Shown here piece by piece: positions 44,401 through 59,400 of a stretch of DNA of 64,000 bases (positions within the stretch are counted from its first letter, which is position 1; each line of letters starts with the position of its first letter). Under the pieces are notes generated by a model. It saw only the letters and a program-made list of their open reading frames with translations, had not been told where the DNA came from and did no database searches. Source of the DNA: Galbula dea (taxonomy: Eukaryota; Chordata; Aves; Piciformes; Galbulidae); contig VWZX01010418.1 of assembly GCA_013399015.1 (NCBI GenBank), positions 428,507-492,506 on the forward strand, read 5' to 3'. The translations under genes were made by a program, and so were the position numbers.

Positions 44401-47400
44401 AGCCTGGAGAAGAGGAGACTTAGGGGAGACCTTATAGCTGTTTATAACTTCCTCACCAGGGAGGGAGGGGTGGGTGCTGACCTCTTCTGTCTGGTGGATA
44501 GCAACAGGATGCAGGGGAATGGCATGAAGCTGTGCTGGGGGAGATTTGGATTGAATATTTGTGAGAGCTTCTTTACCCAGAGGGTGGTGGAGCATTGGAA
44601 CAAGCTCCCCAGGGAGGCTGTCATGGCCCCTACTCTCATGGAATTTAAGAAGCAATTGGACAAGGCACTTAGGCACATGGTGTGACTATGGAATTGTCCT
44701 GTGCCTAAACAGGAGTTGGACTAGATGATCCTAATGGGTCCCTTCCAACTCTGGCTATTCTGTGATATTAGGCAGAACTAATTGTTGTGTGCAAGGCAAC
44801 CCAAATACTTGGGGTTTGGAGTTTGGTTTTGTTTCTTTCTTTGGTTTGTTTTAATATGCCCAACCTTTTCTTGCTTGCTTCCAGAACATCTTCAGTAATC
44901 CTTATATATAGTAGCTATATATTTCAGCATGTGCTATGCCATCTCATAATATATTTATTTTGTGTTTTAGGACAGTGAATGTCTCTGTACCAAAGAAAAC
45001 TCGAAATAATGGCACATTATATGCATATATATTTCTTCATCATGCTGGCATTTTGCCTTGGCATGATGGTAAGCAGGTGCATATAGTAAGCCCTCTGACC
45101 ACATACATGGTCCCTAAACCTGAAGAGATTAATTTGCTCACTGGAGAATCAGCCACACAGGTAGGTGGTTTTTCTGTCTGTAGGTGAACAACTGCACAAA
45201 AAGTAATGTCTTTTCTAGATACTTTCAGTGTTAGCATTTGCTCTGCTTGACTCTTTGCAAATTATGATATTAGAGAAAAATCAATTCTTGAAGGATTCAT
45301 TGCTTTAGGTAGGAATACTGTGTGGTTCTGTAATAGCATGATGCTGCTTTCTAGGGTGAATTGGATTCATGTGAAATAATACACTTTGCTTTAGGAAACA
45401 GAGATATGATCTTGATTTTGACATTTGTCAGTGTCCAGTGTGAAACTGCTGCTTCTTCAGGATGTTCTAACTTTCCCTGTCAGGTCAAGAGAATTAAGAT
45501 AATGTCCTTTGGCAAATGCTATGATTACTCACTGAGGAGGAAAAAATGTAGTGTTAGTTAATAAAATACTTGTGAATGGCTGTTGTGCCTCATATTAAGT
45601 GGAGCCTGAGAATTTTACTCTCTTGTTCTTTGGAATCTGAAATATACCTGTAGCTAGTAGTGCTGCTTCTAAATCATGTCAGAATAAAGCTGAAAATTAG
45701 TTGTGGCTAGAATCTGACACTAAAAGTGAGAACAGTGTTGATCCAGAGAAAAGCAAGTAGAATCCCCTGATGATAAGCATCTGCTTAAAGCTAATGTTGT
45801 ATCATAGAAGTATGGAATCATTATGGTTGGAAAAGACCTCTGAGATTTGAGTCCAGCAGTTCACCCAATATTGCCATGCTCACCACTAAACCATGTCTCC
45901 ATGTACCATATCTACATGTTTTTTGAACACTTGCAGAGATAGTGGTTCCACTACTTCCCTTGGTAGCCTGTTCCAATGCCTGATGACACTCTTGGTGAAA
46001 AAATGCTTCCTAATATTGTCCTAAATCTGTCCTAGTATCTGAACCTTCCCTGGTGCAAATTTAAGCCATTTCCTCTAGTCCCCTCATTTGTTACTTGGGA
46101 GAAGAGACCAAGCCCCACCTCACTGCAAACTTCCTTCTGGTAGTTGTAAAGAGCAAGAAGGTCTCCCTTGAGTCTACTCTTCTCCAGACTAAATAATCCC
46201 AGTTCCCTCAGATGCTCCTCATAACACTTCTGTTATGTGATATGGTTAATGACTCCATAGTTTCTGTGAGTTGGAGTATTGTCTTGTTCCAAATTCTGTA
46301 TTGTTTAGCAGCATGTATGTTTATTGTATTTTGAAAGCAAATTGAAGCAGAAAAACAGATCAATGCTCTAGAAGAACCTGTCTCTCACTGGAGGTCAAGA
46401 TTAACCTTAAACATCATGGTGGAAGATTTTGTGTTTGATGTATCATCCCTCCCTGCTGATGTTCACCGTTACATGAAGATGTAAGTGGGTGCCTAAATTT
46501 TGCCAGATTTGTGATTTATAGACTTCTATTTCTTCAGAAATCCTCCCTGGCCTCCTTTAGTATTTTATGTTTACATTGGCACTTAGGAGAATAGACACTC
46601 TTAAAGCTTGCACTTGGGTAGTGACAGTTAGATACTACATACTAGAAAACCTTATTAGAGACACCTTGTTCCTGGGTAGCTCAGAGTGTAGGATACTTAT
46701 TTGTATACAGGTACTATAGTAAGACAGAGCAGAACTACAAAGGCACAAGTAAAATGCCCCAGCAGACTTCATACTGTCTTGTTCTCAAATCATCCCTCTG
46801 GCCTTTAAAGCAATTATGTCTCTTGACCTTTCCACTTGTCTGTCTGCAAATTACCTGGACAAACTGCAAGCACTGAAGAGGCACAGCTGATGTCCTGTGA
46901 TCTCTTTTTACTGCCTTTATGTGTGTGTTCCTACATTATCTCATTTTCTCAAGCAAATACTAAAAATCAGCAATAGGTATTTAGGCCACTAAATGCAGGC
47001 AGAAGCTTCTCTTCATGGCTTGCTTAAGTAACTTCCAATGTTAACCACATAAATAGTGCTGTATTGGCTTTTGCTGTTCTATGTTGATGCCTTTTTCTGC
47101 AAGTGTCTTGTTAAATCCAGAAGTAGTTGCTTAATCAGAAGAGCCTGGGGTTCTAGGATAGCTTCCCAGCCAGAGTAGATAAACTTAGTAACTCATATTA
47201 TAGGCCCTTTATGAGAAAGCATTGGACTGGAGTTGATGGACAAAGGTGGTTTTGCTGTTCATGTTTAGTTATGCATCAGTGTGTTTTCTCTTTGCATTTT
47301 ACAGGAAATAGTTTGGATATAAAATAGCCTTGCTGCAATTCCACTAGCAATAGCCCTAATTGTGGTTGCTACTCTGGAAATCTAAACCTTATCAGTTAAA

Positions 47401-50400
47401 TAACCAAGCTGTATTTCTGAGCCTCAGCTTAGTACTTTTCTACATTACTATTGCCCATGGTTTATTTAGTAGGCAGTCTGTCTTAGCATGCATAGAGACT
47501 TCTAACTAAACTCAAGATTTCAGGCTTTTAAAAGCTCCATTCTGCTAGTTCCACAGACTTTTACTGAGAACATCACAGTGCAGATAACTGCCTTTCTAAT
47601 GAAGAACTTGAATAATTTGTTTCTCAAGATATTAGGCCAAATCCTCTTCTAGGATACAGACAAAGCAATTGCATATAGGTCATAATTTACTGAATAACTT
47701 TCTAGTGGTCAGTTCTGTAGAGGGCTGAAAGGCTGGAAAGTTTCTATTTCTATTTCATGCAGGCTGTTGAGGTGGTAGAGCAACCCAAGCAAGAGCTTCT
47801 GTTGAGAAGGTAGAGAAGATTTCTGCTCTTTGTGCACTCTTTCCAGTGGTATCTAGCCTTCCTAAGTGCACACCAGCCATGCTGTTCAGTCCCATGCTAG
47901 CTAGACTATGTGCTATGGCTGACCTGATAGATGTCATTGGGAGTGCAGAGGAGGGGGAGAAGATGTTGGGTTGTCATTGAGGGGTACTTGAGGCAAAGGA
48001 GACAACTATATGGTAGTAAACTTCAGCACATTTCTCCTCAAGGAACTTTTAAATTTCCTCTGCCCTTGGTCATGCAGCAGCTTCAGCATCATCACAACCA
48101 ATTTAATTTGTCTGGTTTTTCTTTTGTTGCTTATTCTGTCTTTATATAAGCAAACTAACAGGAGGAATTTGACATGCCTAGTTTTTAATACAGATATCTC
48201 TCAAGGAAAGGCTCCAGGCTAGTGGCTTCTTTCTCACTGTGTGTTAAAAGAAACTGTGCCTGAAAATATGATGGGAATTACCTACATGAGTAGATCTGAA
48301 AGTGATGTATGAGTAAGAATTTGAATAAAAGTAGTTTTCTTTGTAGATCACCACAGTCATAAAATCCATATTTTAAACATCCTAGGGTTCAGTTGGGGAA
48401 GACAGTGCATTACCTTCCAATATTATTTATTGATCAGCTAAGCAACAGAGTGAAAGATTTGATGGTGAGTAATAGAATACCTTTAATTCCATTTAACAGT
48501 GATCTTCAATGTTGTTTTAATTAAGATTTTGTCATAGGTTGTTTGCTGTTATGAAAAAGTATAAACTCACAAAAGGACTCTGTCTGTGACTGTTTCACTT
48601 AATGTGGTCAACTGTGGTAACTGCAGAGGCTGGTCTGGGCTTTGAGACTCCACTCTGGCAGAAGTATCTACCAAGAACTCCCTTCTATTCCACCAAAAGA
48701 TATTTGGATTGCATTGCTTCTGCCTTTTGGGTGGATATGGAGGACACCATTGTAGCACCAGTTGTGGTGGGAGCAGTCTCATGAGCAGTTTGACTCCCTA
48801 AGCTGAAGAAGTTGTATTAGCATCCCAGAATGGCTTCTGATACCTTCTAGAAAATTCAGCCTACTGAGCACAGCTGGAGCTACACTGAGATAAGTCAGTA
48901 GCTCTTCTGGTATCTCCAAAACATTCACTCCTGGTTAAATTTTCTGGTGGTGCTGTGTATCCTGTTAGAGTAACTTGAGCTCATGAAAGCTTGGTGTTAC
49001 AGTGCATCCAATGATTTTGTGTACTTAAAACTTGAAACATCAATAATGGAATTACAGGTTGTTGGAACAAAAGTCTGGAGGAATGTCTCAGAACTGTTCC
49101 ATGATTATGTCTGGATTCAGCATCTTCTAAATGGAAGTGTTAGTAGGCAGGGGGGTTGGACTAGATGATCTTTTGAGGTCCCTTCCAACTCCAAATATTC
49201 TGTGATATCAACTTTCCATAGAACATCTAAGTTGTCTTTCAAATCCATTAACTTTAGCTCAAAGAATTTTGTTTCTTAGTGTTGTGGAGAATCTTCATGA
49301 AGAACTTGTATCCTCTCCACCTCAGCTTGTTCAGCAAAATAAACTCCTGAACATTTGTTACAATTCCTTGTAGAAGATCATTTTGTCCAGTGTTTTTTTA
49401 GATGTCTTTGTCAGTCATCATTGTCCTTTGTTTTAAGTTTCTCACCACAGCTCATTCAGTTCATTACATTCCTGTGAGCTTCTAACTGGTCAAGCCATGT
49501 ACCCTGTTTACAAATAAACTCAGCATTCTCATGTTATTAATAACATTCCTGCAGTTGTCATGCTTGCCACAGTAAATGCTATTGGAACTCATTGCCTTAA
49601 AGTTGTTAGAGATCCTGAGAAGTGCAGCAGAAGCTATTCCATCAGAACTAGCCAACTTCCCCATCAGCACTGGCTTGTGTAACTTCTCAGGAGTCACTTG
49701 CCAAACTGCTCTCAAGCCCTGCAGAAAGAGTGGTCTAACAGCATGCATACTCTGAGATGAAGAATGAGGGAAGAGGGTGATAAAGCTTTTGTGGAGCAAT
49801 ATTGGTATCTGACTGTAAATAGGAACATAGAGGCTGTTTTAATGGTATGCCTGACCTAAAGGCATGGAGCTGAGGATGCATTTTCCCTGCTTGTGCTAAA
49901 CTGTGTAGTTTTTGATCTGTTATTTTGACCCAGATGTAAGTCTTCTGTGGTCTAGAGGTTATGTGTTCCTCATCTTCTTGCCAGCACTGGGGGTTAGGGG
50001 ATTGCACAGGATTCTCATTTAATAAAGAGGGAACTTAAAAATTCATACTGGTGAACTTACTTGTTCTGTTAAAGTAGAGTGCTAGGAGTAAGATGATGTT
50101 TGGAGGCCATTCTACAAGAGTAGGTTGTATTGCAGAAGTTTGGTAACTTACTGGTTTTTGGATAGCTTAAAAACCATCACACCAAACTAGGTTGTGAGAC
50201 AGCACTTGTGGACTTCTAAGTATTCATTGACAGGGAGTCCATTCTTCTAATCTTTATGTCTTAATTTAATTTACTTTTGGTGTTGAAGAGTTCCTCTCTC
50301 TGTCTCATATTGCAATTCAATTTTCTCCCTATGCTGCCCCTAGCTCCTTAGTAGTGCTTTGTCTATGTAGCATGTGCTTGCTGCATGTTATTTACCTGTG

Positions 50401-53400
50401 CATTTGCAAATCTTATGTTTCCTGTCTGTGCTGCACAGACAAAATTTCCTTTTCTCCTGGAAATGTTGGTCCTGTCTTTGGTAGACTGAAAAATTGGAAT
50501 GAGGATGGATGCACTACAGGCATCCTTTAAAAAGGATAAGATGCCTGGGAAATTTGTGGATAGCCTTTGGTAAACAGCTGTAGAATCTCACCAGCATTCT
50601 CTATGATCAGCTCTAACTGCATTGGTTTCACCCTTTTTCATTGGTTGGTTGGTTTGATGTTGTTGTTTTTCTTGTATTTTTGTTTTCTTCTCTTTTTTCC
50701 AGACAGTTCAGAGATCCCTGGCACTGTTCTAGTTTCTTAAGCTTTCTCCTTGCTGTATTTTTAAGACTTTCTCAGCTTCTCTTTCTTCTCTGCATGTTCT
50801 GCCACTGTCTGTAGAACTTACAGGGTCTTAGGAGAGTGGTGAGATAGAGACTTGTTTGTACTGAGTGTTCACACCTGACTGACATGTAGGTTGTGTAAGA
50901 TAAGAATCAGGAAAAGCCTGTTTTATCTCAGCTAGGTGTCAGCTAACTAATTACTCTAGAAACAGGTAAGGTGTAGAGTAGCAGTTGGGAGATGGACATC
51001 ATGATTGGGTAGTAAGGAGAAGCTGGGAGCAATAGATCTTCAACTGTTGCAGTTCAGAGTGCCTGCCTAAATGTATGTAGTCTTGGGTCTAAAGTGTTGC
51101 AGGTTTTAAAGCCACTTTCTGAACTTGTGCCTAGGTAGCTGCAGAGTTCTAACATCTAAGGACATTTTTTTTCTTGTTTTAAACCTATTTGAAAGACAGT
51201 CAACTATCATGCAGAAGAAGCTGAGGTAATTTAAGACTGGGGTTTTTTTCCTCAGCTAAAGGGCATCCCAGATAGTTCTCATGATAACTAAAGTATAGAT
51301 GGTACTTCAGGATTAGGTGAAATGTATTTCTCTTGAAGCAGGAAGCATCCCAAAGGTTTCAGACAGGGTAGCTTGCTTAGCTTTAGATGTGGTGTTTTCA
51401 CAAGCCCAAGCAAGTAGAATCATCTCATAGAATCATAGAATTGTCAGAGTTGGAAGGGACCTTAAAGATCATCTAGTTCCAACCCCTTTGCCTGGCAGGG
51501 ACACCATCCACTAGATCAGCTTGCCCAGGGCCCCATCCAGCCTTGTCTTAAAAGCTTCCAGGGATGAGGCTTCCACAACCTCTCTGGGCAACCTGTTCCA
51601 CTGTCTCACCACCATCTTGCTTCTCCACCTTTTGTTTTTGGTATGAGTTGTAACTTCAGTTTCTTTCAAAACCAGCCTCAGTTTAGTAAAGTTCTGACTG
51701 TGACCTTTGGGATATGATTCTTTTTTTATGTTTTTTGAATCTTTTATATTAAGTAATGGTAGCATATTCCAGAGAAGAACTGTCAGAAGAGGGAATTGCC
51801 TTAAGCACACTTTTCCTGCTTGAGGTGAGACCAGCAGAGGAAACTTTATGTAAACATCTGAGAGGCATTTGTATACAGTAACAGTGAGGCTGCTATAAGA
51901 ACTTAATAAATTGCTTATTTAACATTTCTTGGGGAAAAAAACCCAAAGACTTTAAGCATAGCAGAGAAGTCTAAGATATTATTCCCTTTCAGAACACAAA
52001 CTGACCTCTTAAAATTGGGTGATTAAATCACAGTGTGATATAATTGCTTTATTTTATTTAAATTGAAATAATGGTTGCAATTTTTCTGCTCTTAAAAATG
52101 ATTTTTTTTTTTGCTTAACTACAGGTTATAAATCATTCAACAACAGAGCTACCTCTTACACTTTCATATGACAAAATATCTCTTGGAAAACTCCGATTTT
52201 GGATCCATATGCAGGATGCTGTGTACTCCCTACAACAATTTGGTATGGTTTTTATCTTTCATGACTGTAGGCCAAAAAAACCCCACAACATACCCCTCAA
52301 TTTTTTTCTTCTAAATACATAGATGACAATTTTAACTTCCTTTTGTTATAAGGTGTGTCTGCAGCTAGTCACTGCAGCTTTATACCTACAGTAAACTACA
52401 GGCAGGCACAGGAAAGTCTTTGGGCTCAAGCTTAGCATGCAGGAGGAATGTGGGTTCTGATCATAGTGCTTCTGACCCTTCAGAACTGGCTGCCCTCTCA
52501 CTTTCCATGGGTTAAGGTAATTCAGAAAAACAGGAGGCTTTACTTACATAAAGCTGTTAAATTCTTTGTTTTGCCTAAGTGTACACTTCCATATGCTCTG
52601 TGTTGGTGATGGTATAGCCCAGCTTTTACTGTCTTTAAATGTCTGATTTCACTGATGCACACCTTTTGTGAGTCTAAACCTCACTCCTAAATCTGCATCT
52701 TATTTTCAGGGTTATGATTGCTGACTTAATTTCCTCTCAGTAGACTGTAGTTGGCTTCTTTGTGCTAGAGTAAGGAGCTACATTGTAAGTGAACTGATGT
52801 TGATGTATATGTGTGTATATATATGATGTAGGATTCTTTCTGATCCTCTTCATGCTTTTCAGACAGAAGTGAAATTTGAAGTTTTTTTAGGCCAAGATGT
52901 TGTAAAAGCTTCTCTTCTGTACTATTTTAATGATTCTTAAATCCCTCCCAGTTTATCTGGGTATTTTTAGTGCAGATCAATGCAGTATTCTACTAATTTC
53001 CCAAGAGACACATGCAGGGCTAATGCTGCTTTGGTACCTCTCAGTGTTGTTCTTTGTTCACCAAAATTTAGTCAGTAAGAGGGAGAGGGTTTGGTTATTC
53101 ACTGTCATCTCTGAATTAATATTTTATGATGGACAAGTTACCATTTAAGAAATTGATCCCTTGGAAAAATAGAAATGTTCTGGTGCAGCACTAGTTTCAG
53201 AGTGTAGCATCATAAGAAAACACAGTTTTCTTCTTTCTGAGGGGCCCAGAACTGGACACAAGATTCCAGATGTGGCCTCACCAGGGTAGAGTAAAGAGGA
53301 AGAAGAACCTCTCTTGACCTACTAACCACACCCCTTCTAATCCACCCCAGAATCCCATTGGCCCTCCTGGCCACAAGAGCACACTGCTGGCTCATGCTCA

Positions 53401-56400
53401 TCCTTCCAGCCACCAGGACCCCCAGATCCCTTTCTCCTTCACTGCTTTCCAACAGCTCAGTCCCCAATCTATACTGATCCATGAGGTTGGTCTTTCCCAG
53501 GTGCAAGACTCCACACTTGGCCTTATTGAATCTCATTAAATTATTCCCTGCCCAACTCTCCAGCCTGTCTAAGTCTCACTGAATGGCAGCACAACCCTCT
53601 GGTGTGTCAGCCACTCCACCCAGTTTAGTGTCAGCAGCAAACTTGCTGAGAGCACACTCTGTTCCCTCAGCCAGGTCATTAATGAATAGATTGAACAGTA
53701 CTGGTCTCAGTACTGACCCCTGAGGGACTCCACTAGACACAGGCCTCCAACTAGACTCCAGCCCATTGACCACAACTCTCTGACTTCCCTCCTTCAACCA
53801 GTTCACAATCCACCTCACTACCCAATCAGCCAGACCACACTTGCTCAGTTTAGCTGCCAGGATGCTGTGGGAGACAGTGTCAAATGCTTTGCTGAAATCA
53901 AGATAAACCACATCCACTGCCCTACCCTCATCTATCCACCTGCTTATGTCCTCATAAAAGGCTATCAGGTTGGTCAAACATGACTTCCCCTTGGTAAACC
54001 CATACTGACTGCTCCCAATGACCCCCTTATCCTTGATATGCCTAGAGACAGAGTCAAGCATAAAGTTCACTTTCTTGTTGCTGTGATGCAGGACAGCTGA
54101 TATGACAGTGTAAATTGGCACTGAACTCACCAGTGTCATCACAAGTGCCATTGCTGTAAATGCAGCATCATGTGTTTTCTAACAGTAGACTTCAATCACA
54201 GTGGCTAGAACTTTCAGCTACATGAAGAAAGCATCTGAACACTGGCTGAAGGAGTCCCAGGGGATGGTGTATCTTCTGGAAAACACTCCTTGATGCTGGC
54301 AACAATGTTTATCATGGACAGGCCTCTAACTTCTTTTGAGTTAGTGGTTGTCCAGTATACAGCAAGGTAGCAACATTCCTCCTTTAGAAGATTTGATAGG
54401 ACAGTAGAGAATGTGTATTTGGTTTCCAGATTTTTGCTTACTGGAAGATGCTTTGCTGTCTTCCATTTGTCAAAGAGAAGCTTCTAAGTTAATTCTGCAA
54501 GGACTGTCAAAAGTGTTGCTGCCTATTACATGATCTGAGGTCTCTACTGCTGTATATCTGGCCATGTTTCTCACTGACTTTTGTTGTCCTCTACAGTATT
54601 GTCCTCATGTTTCACTTTTTAAAGTGAAGCTCACTTTTTTTACATATCAAATAAAAATTCACAGGCCAATTTGCATAATCCTTTTTCTTCCCACTGAGAA
54701 CAGAATCACTTCTTGTGTTCTGAGATCTGTCAGTGGGGTATTCAGCTTAGTCAACTTGTAACTGACTGGGTTTATTTAAGGCAAGCTAAATAACTCAGTA
54801 AAATGTAGGTAGGCTTGGGTTTTACCAATAAAGCTGTTGTCATGTTTTGAATTTATGAGTCCTTAAAACAAGCACAGGTGGCATAAGATTCTTTTCATAC
54901 TGGACTCTAGCATAATGGCAATTAACTGTCTGGTGATACTTGCATAATTACTTGTTCTTTCTTTTAGGGTTTTCAGAAAAGGATGCAGATGAAGTAAAAG
55001 GAATTTTTATTGATACTAACCTGTACTTTCTGGCTTTGACATTCTTTGTGGCAGCATTCCATGTAAGTGGAGAAGCTTTGGTTTGTAGGGGTTACAGTAT
55101 ATGAAATAAAAAATGGGAGGAGGGAGCTGAATTTCAGTAAAAGAACTGTTTGTGGAAATAGTAATGTTAGTAGAGCATTAGAAATGTTTTCTGGTACAAG
55201 TAAGCTGCATTTCCAATACAGGAAAAAGGGTGTTAGAGAACTAGAACAGGCTCCCTAGGGAAGTAGTCACAGTGCCAAGCCTGACAATTCAAGAAGCATT
55301 TCATCAACACCCTCAGGCACATGGTGTCGTTTTTGGAGTTATCCTGCACATAGACAGAAGCTGGACTCAGTGATCCTTGTGGGTCCCTTCCAGCTCAGGA
55401 TGTTCTATGATTCTATGAAGACAGGTTTGGGGTGTTGCTTTTTCTTTTATTTGTTTGGTTTGGGTTTTGTTTGTTTGGGGGTTTTGGTTTGATTTTGTTG
55501 TTGTTGTTTGTTTAGGGGGTTTTGAGCTTTTTTTTTTGTAGTACTTTGTGATGCTTTTTATTTCTGAAGCATCTAAACCAGGTTTTTCTTGAATTCCATC
55601 TAAAATGCATTTTTAACAGTTCAGCTGGCAGTCTCAGCACACATTTCAAGCAATTGAGTATGTTTCTTGCTATCTGCAGCTTCTCTTTGATTTCCTTGCA
55701 TTCAAAAATGACATCAGTTTTTGGAAGAAAAAGAGGAGCATGACTGGGATGTCTACAAAAGCAGGTATGAGCCAGAAAGTGAAGTGTTGTGGATGTGCTA
55801 TGTAATACAGACTCTTGATTTAAGTTTTCACTCTTGATCTAAGTTGACACTTCCTAGTTTAACCAAGGTGGCAAAATGAGATGGTTTTGTGTATGAAAAG
55901 AAAATGGCTAACAGACTGCTTCTAAATTTCTTAGCACTGTGCTCAAGTATCACTTTCAAGCACTCCTGTCACTTTGAATTTTGACAGTCCTGCAATTGAA
56001 AGTTAGTTTAATATTAAGTCAGTTACCAATGTTTCTGGAGGCACAGAAAAATACTTTGAGAAAAGATTGAGGAACAGAAAAAAATCCCATGGCTGAAGAG
56101 ACCATGCTGTCATGGGTTGTGCTGTCCTGTGAGCCCCATGTGTTCCTCATAGATAACTACAGGTTCCAAAATATTTGAGAAGGGGAAACATTGTTTGATT
56201 TGGGGTTTGGTGTAGACAGGAGCAGTAGGAGCTCCTGGGGTGGGGAGAAGAGTATGGGAGGGTTGAGTTGATTTGGATATAGGAAAGGTGAGAGAAACAT
56301 AATGGTCTAACAACTTGTCAAGCCTTCCTAGAGACAAATGAAGGTAGTAGCTAGCCCTGGCTGCTTGAGGTTTAACACCACTTCCCAGCCTTTCCCTTGG

Positions 56401-59400
56401 AAAGGACCTTCAAGATCAAGTCCAACCAATAGCCCTACACTACTCTTAGCCCTAAATCATCCCCTGAAGAAACACATCTATCCTCTTCTTAAAAACCTCC
56501 AGGGATGGTAACTCCACCACTTCCCTGGGCAGCCTATTCCAATATCTCACCACTCTTTCATTATGCTAATACTGCTTGGTTTACTAATAGATTTTTTCAT
56601 TCTAATTATAAACCAAAATGATAAACCTGGAGTCTTTTGACCTCTGAGACTATCCCTATTTCTGTTATAGTTACAGATTGCTTAAACCATGAGCAATATC
56701 AAGACCAGGTTAAAAAAAATAGAAGTTCTAAAGTATGATGAACAGCAACATGCTTTCCTCATGTGGAGAGTCTATTTATTGTCTTTTATCAGTGTGCATT
56801 AGTTTCTGTGAGGCACTTACACTGCTGTTGGCATATGTATTTCAAATGTTAGTAAAAATTCAAAGTGGTCTATAGAATTTCAGAATTAAGTGCTAATTGC
56901 CAGTTTAAAAAGTGAGTAAAGACTAGCTGGAAAGACTGAGTGACAAAGGGTTTTTTAACCTCACTACTAAATTACCATCTTCAGTCTCTAGTAGTTGAGT
57001 TTCCATCCTCTCTTCAGCAAACCTTAGTCACCTTTCTGCCTGTGTCTCCTTGCCCTGAGGAGAAGTGGGACAGACAATTACTCTGGAATGGTACAGTGTA
57101 ATTTTTGACATCTCAGTGTGTTGTAGCTCTTCTGTCTTTTGGTCCCTGCTGAGGGGGATAGATATTTGTATCTAAGAGTTAGTTGATGGACACTTATAAG
57201 CATGGAAGGTTTGGAAAATGTGAAAAATAACCTTAAAACACACACACAAAATTAGGGACATTAGATTAGTTGCATGAGTTTCAAAGACTGACATTACATT
57301 ACCTCCCAGCCTTTCAGCTTCCTCAAGACAAGAGTCAGGAATGTAGTTGGTGACAGTATTGATACTTTGCTGAATTGCTGCCATACAGAAGTCTTCCTTA
57401 ATTACTCAGATTTCCTTTCATCTTTGTGATAAGGATTTCAGAAAAGATTACTGGCTGTTTCTAGGACCTTTTAATACCAAGATGTATAGAGGAGAAGTCA
57501 GAGCTGTTCATCTAAGTGCTAACCAGGCATTCATTCTCATCTCTTCTCTCCAGTGCTTTGGCGATGCTTCAGTACTGTGGTCGTGTTCCTCTTCCTTTTG
57601 GATGAGCAAACAAGTTTATTTGTGCTGATCCCAGCAGGCATTGGTGCAGTGATTGAGGTGAGTTCTTAAAGCTCTAGAGCCACATACCAGTATTCACAGC
57701 AAAACCATAGTTTATTGTAGAAAAGGAATGCTTAACCTTAAATTAAGGGGAAATGTTCTGTAGGTTCTGTCAAGGTAACATACTCTCTTCTGAAGTGATG
57801 GGGAGATAACTTGGCTGTCTCAAGGTGAGAATGAATATATGGACTAAACATCTGACAGGAGTTTGTCTGTTGGGAAGAGCTTTTTCACAACTTCTTAACA
57901 CCTCTTTCCCAGGGAGTACTAATAATGTCATTGGTTCTGTGTTAAGTAATTTTCTTGCTTGCATTGAAGGTTAAAGGATCATCTTTACCATCTTGTCCTT
58001 TTTTGTTTGGATTTGTGATGAGTGAGGAGAGGATGTTGGTGCATCTAAAGTTAAACAAACAAACCTTGTCTACAGAAGGCTTTATAGAGCATAGCTCACT
58101 TGATTAGCTTACTGTGTTGCCTAAGTTGTTGAATCTTTGTAGCAGAACAGGTACATGAGTAACCTCATGAACTGAACCTTTGTTATGTTAGTCAGGCTTT
58201 TACAGCTGTGCTGTAAGTAGCCAAAGAATACAGTGGGTTCACTGGCTTTTGCTTGTAGCCCACTACTGAAATGTGATGACCATGCAGGTGCCCACTGAAT
58301 CACTTTTGGGAGTTCTGAGGCATCTTCATCTTGCAGACCTCAAAAGCACATAAAAACTTGCTTGTGTTGTGGTTACTGGAGCATTCTCTAAATGCCTGAC
58401 CTGACATGCATGTTGGTGCTGAGAGCAGCTAACACCCACCTAAATGCTACAATCCAAACATCCTGGAAGGACTACATTTTTTTTCATGTAAAGGACATCA
58501 TCTTGTATAGAGACTTAATAGTGCAGCCTTCCAATGTTGTACTTGGCTGGTGACATGGCATTTGGGTTGTGTTGAGACAGAGGCAGTGTGCTGCAATCAA
58601 ACTGTTACAAGTATTCTGAGGTCTTAATTCTGATTATCTGACATTCTTTTGCATGATCTCTTATGTGCACATTTTGGTTTTACTAATCACAGCTCTGGAA
58701 AGTGAAAAAATCTTTGAAAATTACAGCCAAGTGGCAAGGCTTGAGACCCAAAATTCAGGTACAGTAAACATTGGCCTGTTAATTATACTCTTGAGTTGTC
58801 CATCTCTTTCCAGGTTACTGTGCAGCTTAGTTTTTAGTGAAATGAAGATTTGTTTTTTAAAACTCTCCAAGTTTCCTATGCACATGTTCTCCTTATGGAT
58901 GGTTTAATCCAAAAGCTGGACAAGCATTTTCAAACTTCAGAATTTCTTTGAGTTCTGTAGAAGCAGCAGCTATTTATATGTCTTTATGGTGCAAGAGCTC
59001 CTCTTGCAGTCCTGCTAAATCTTAGCAGATAGGACTGTGCTCCTACTGCATGTTGGAAAGGCACTCAGAACTGACATGGTGATTTGAAGTAAGAAACTGC
59101 ATTTTTCATTAAGCTGTAGATATAACTTCTCCACTGTGGAACTAGTAGAAGATGTGATGTTGTCTAGGGACAAGACAGTCTTCAACAAATCTTCTGGGTA
59201 AAAATGAAGTCCTGAGAGTATTTCCAGTGGCAGCCTGGATTCAAATTCTCTTTTAAAGTCTTCTTTAAGCTTAAATGTAACCTTTTTAAAGTGTAATTGA
59301 CATTGAAAGTTTCTTCTGTTGCTATGAGAAACAGTTGTCTAATCTTTAGTCTTTACACCATAAGAAGTACTGGAGTTTTGTGGTGCTTGAAGTCTTTGCA

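Larger units (their letters stand above)
48465..52124 (+). other. CLPTM1L intron 5
   Basis: Contains a CR1 3' tail (49149-49206) and a reverse-strand CR1 (51427-51616). Nothing else recognised. Confidence 0.75.
55063..55679 (+). other. CLPTM1L intron 7
   Basis: Contains a + strand CR1 3' end (55225-55419) followed directly by a T/G-rich low-complexity stretch (about 55425-55540). Confidence 0.8.
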
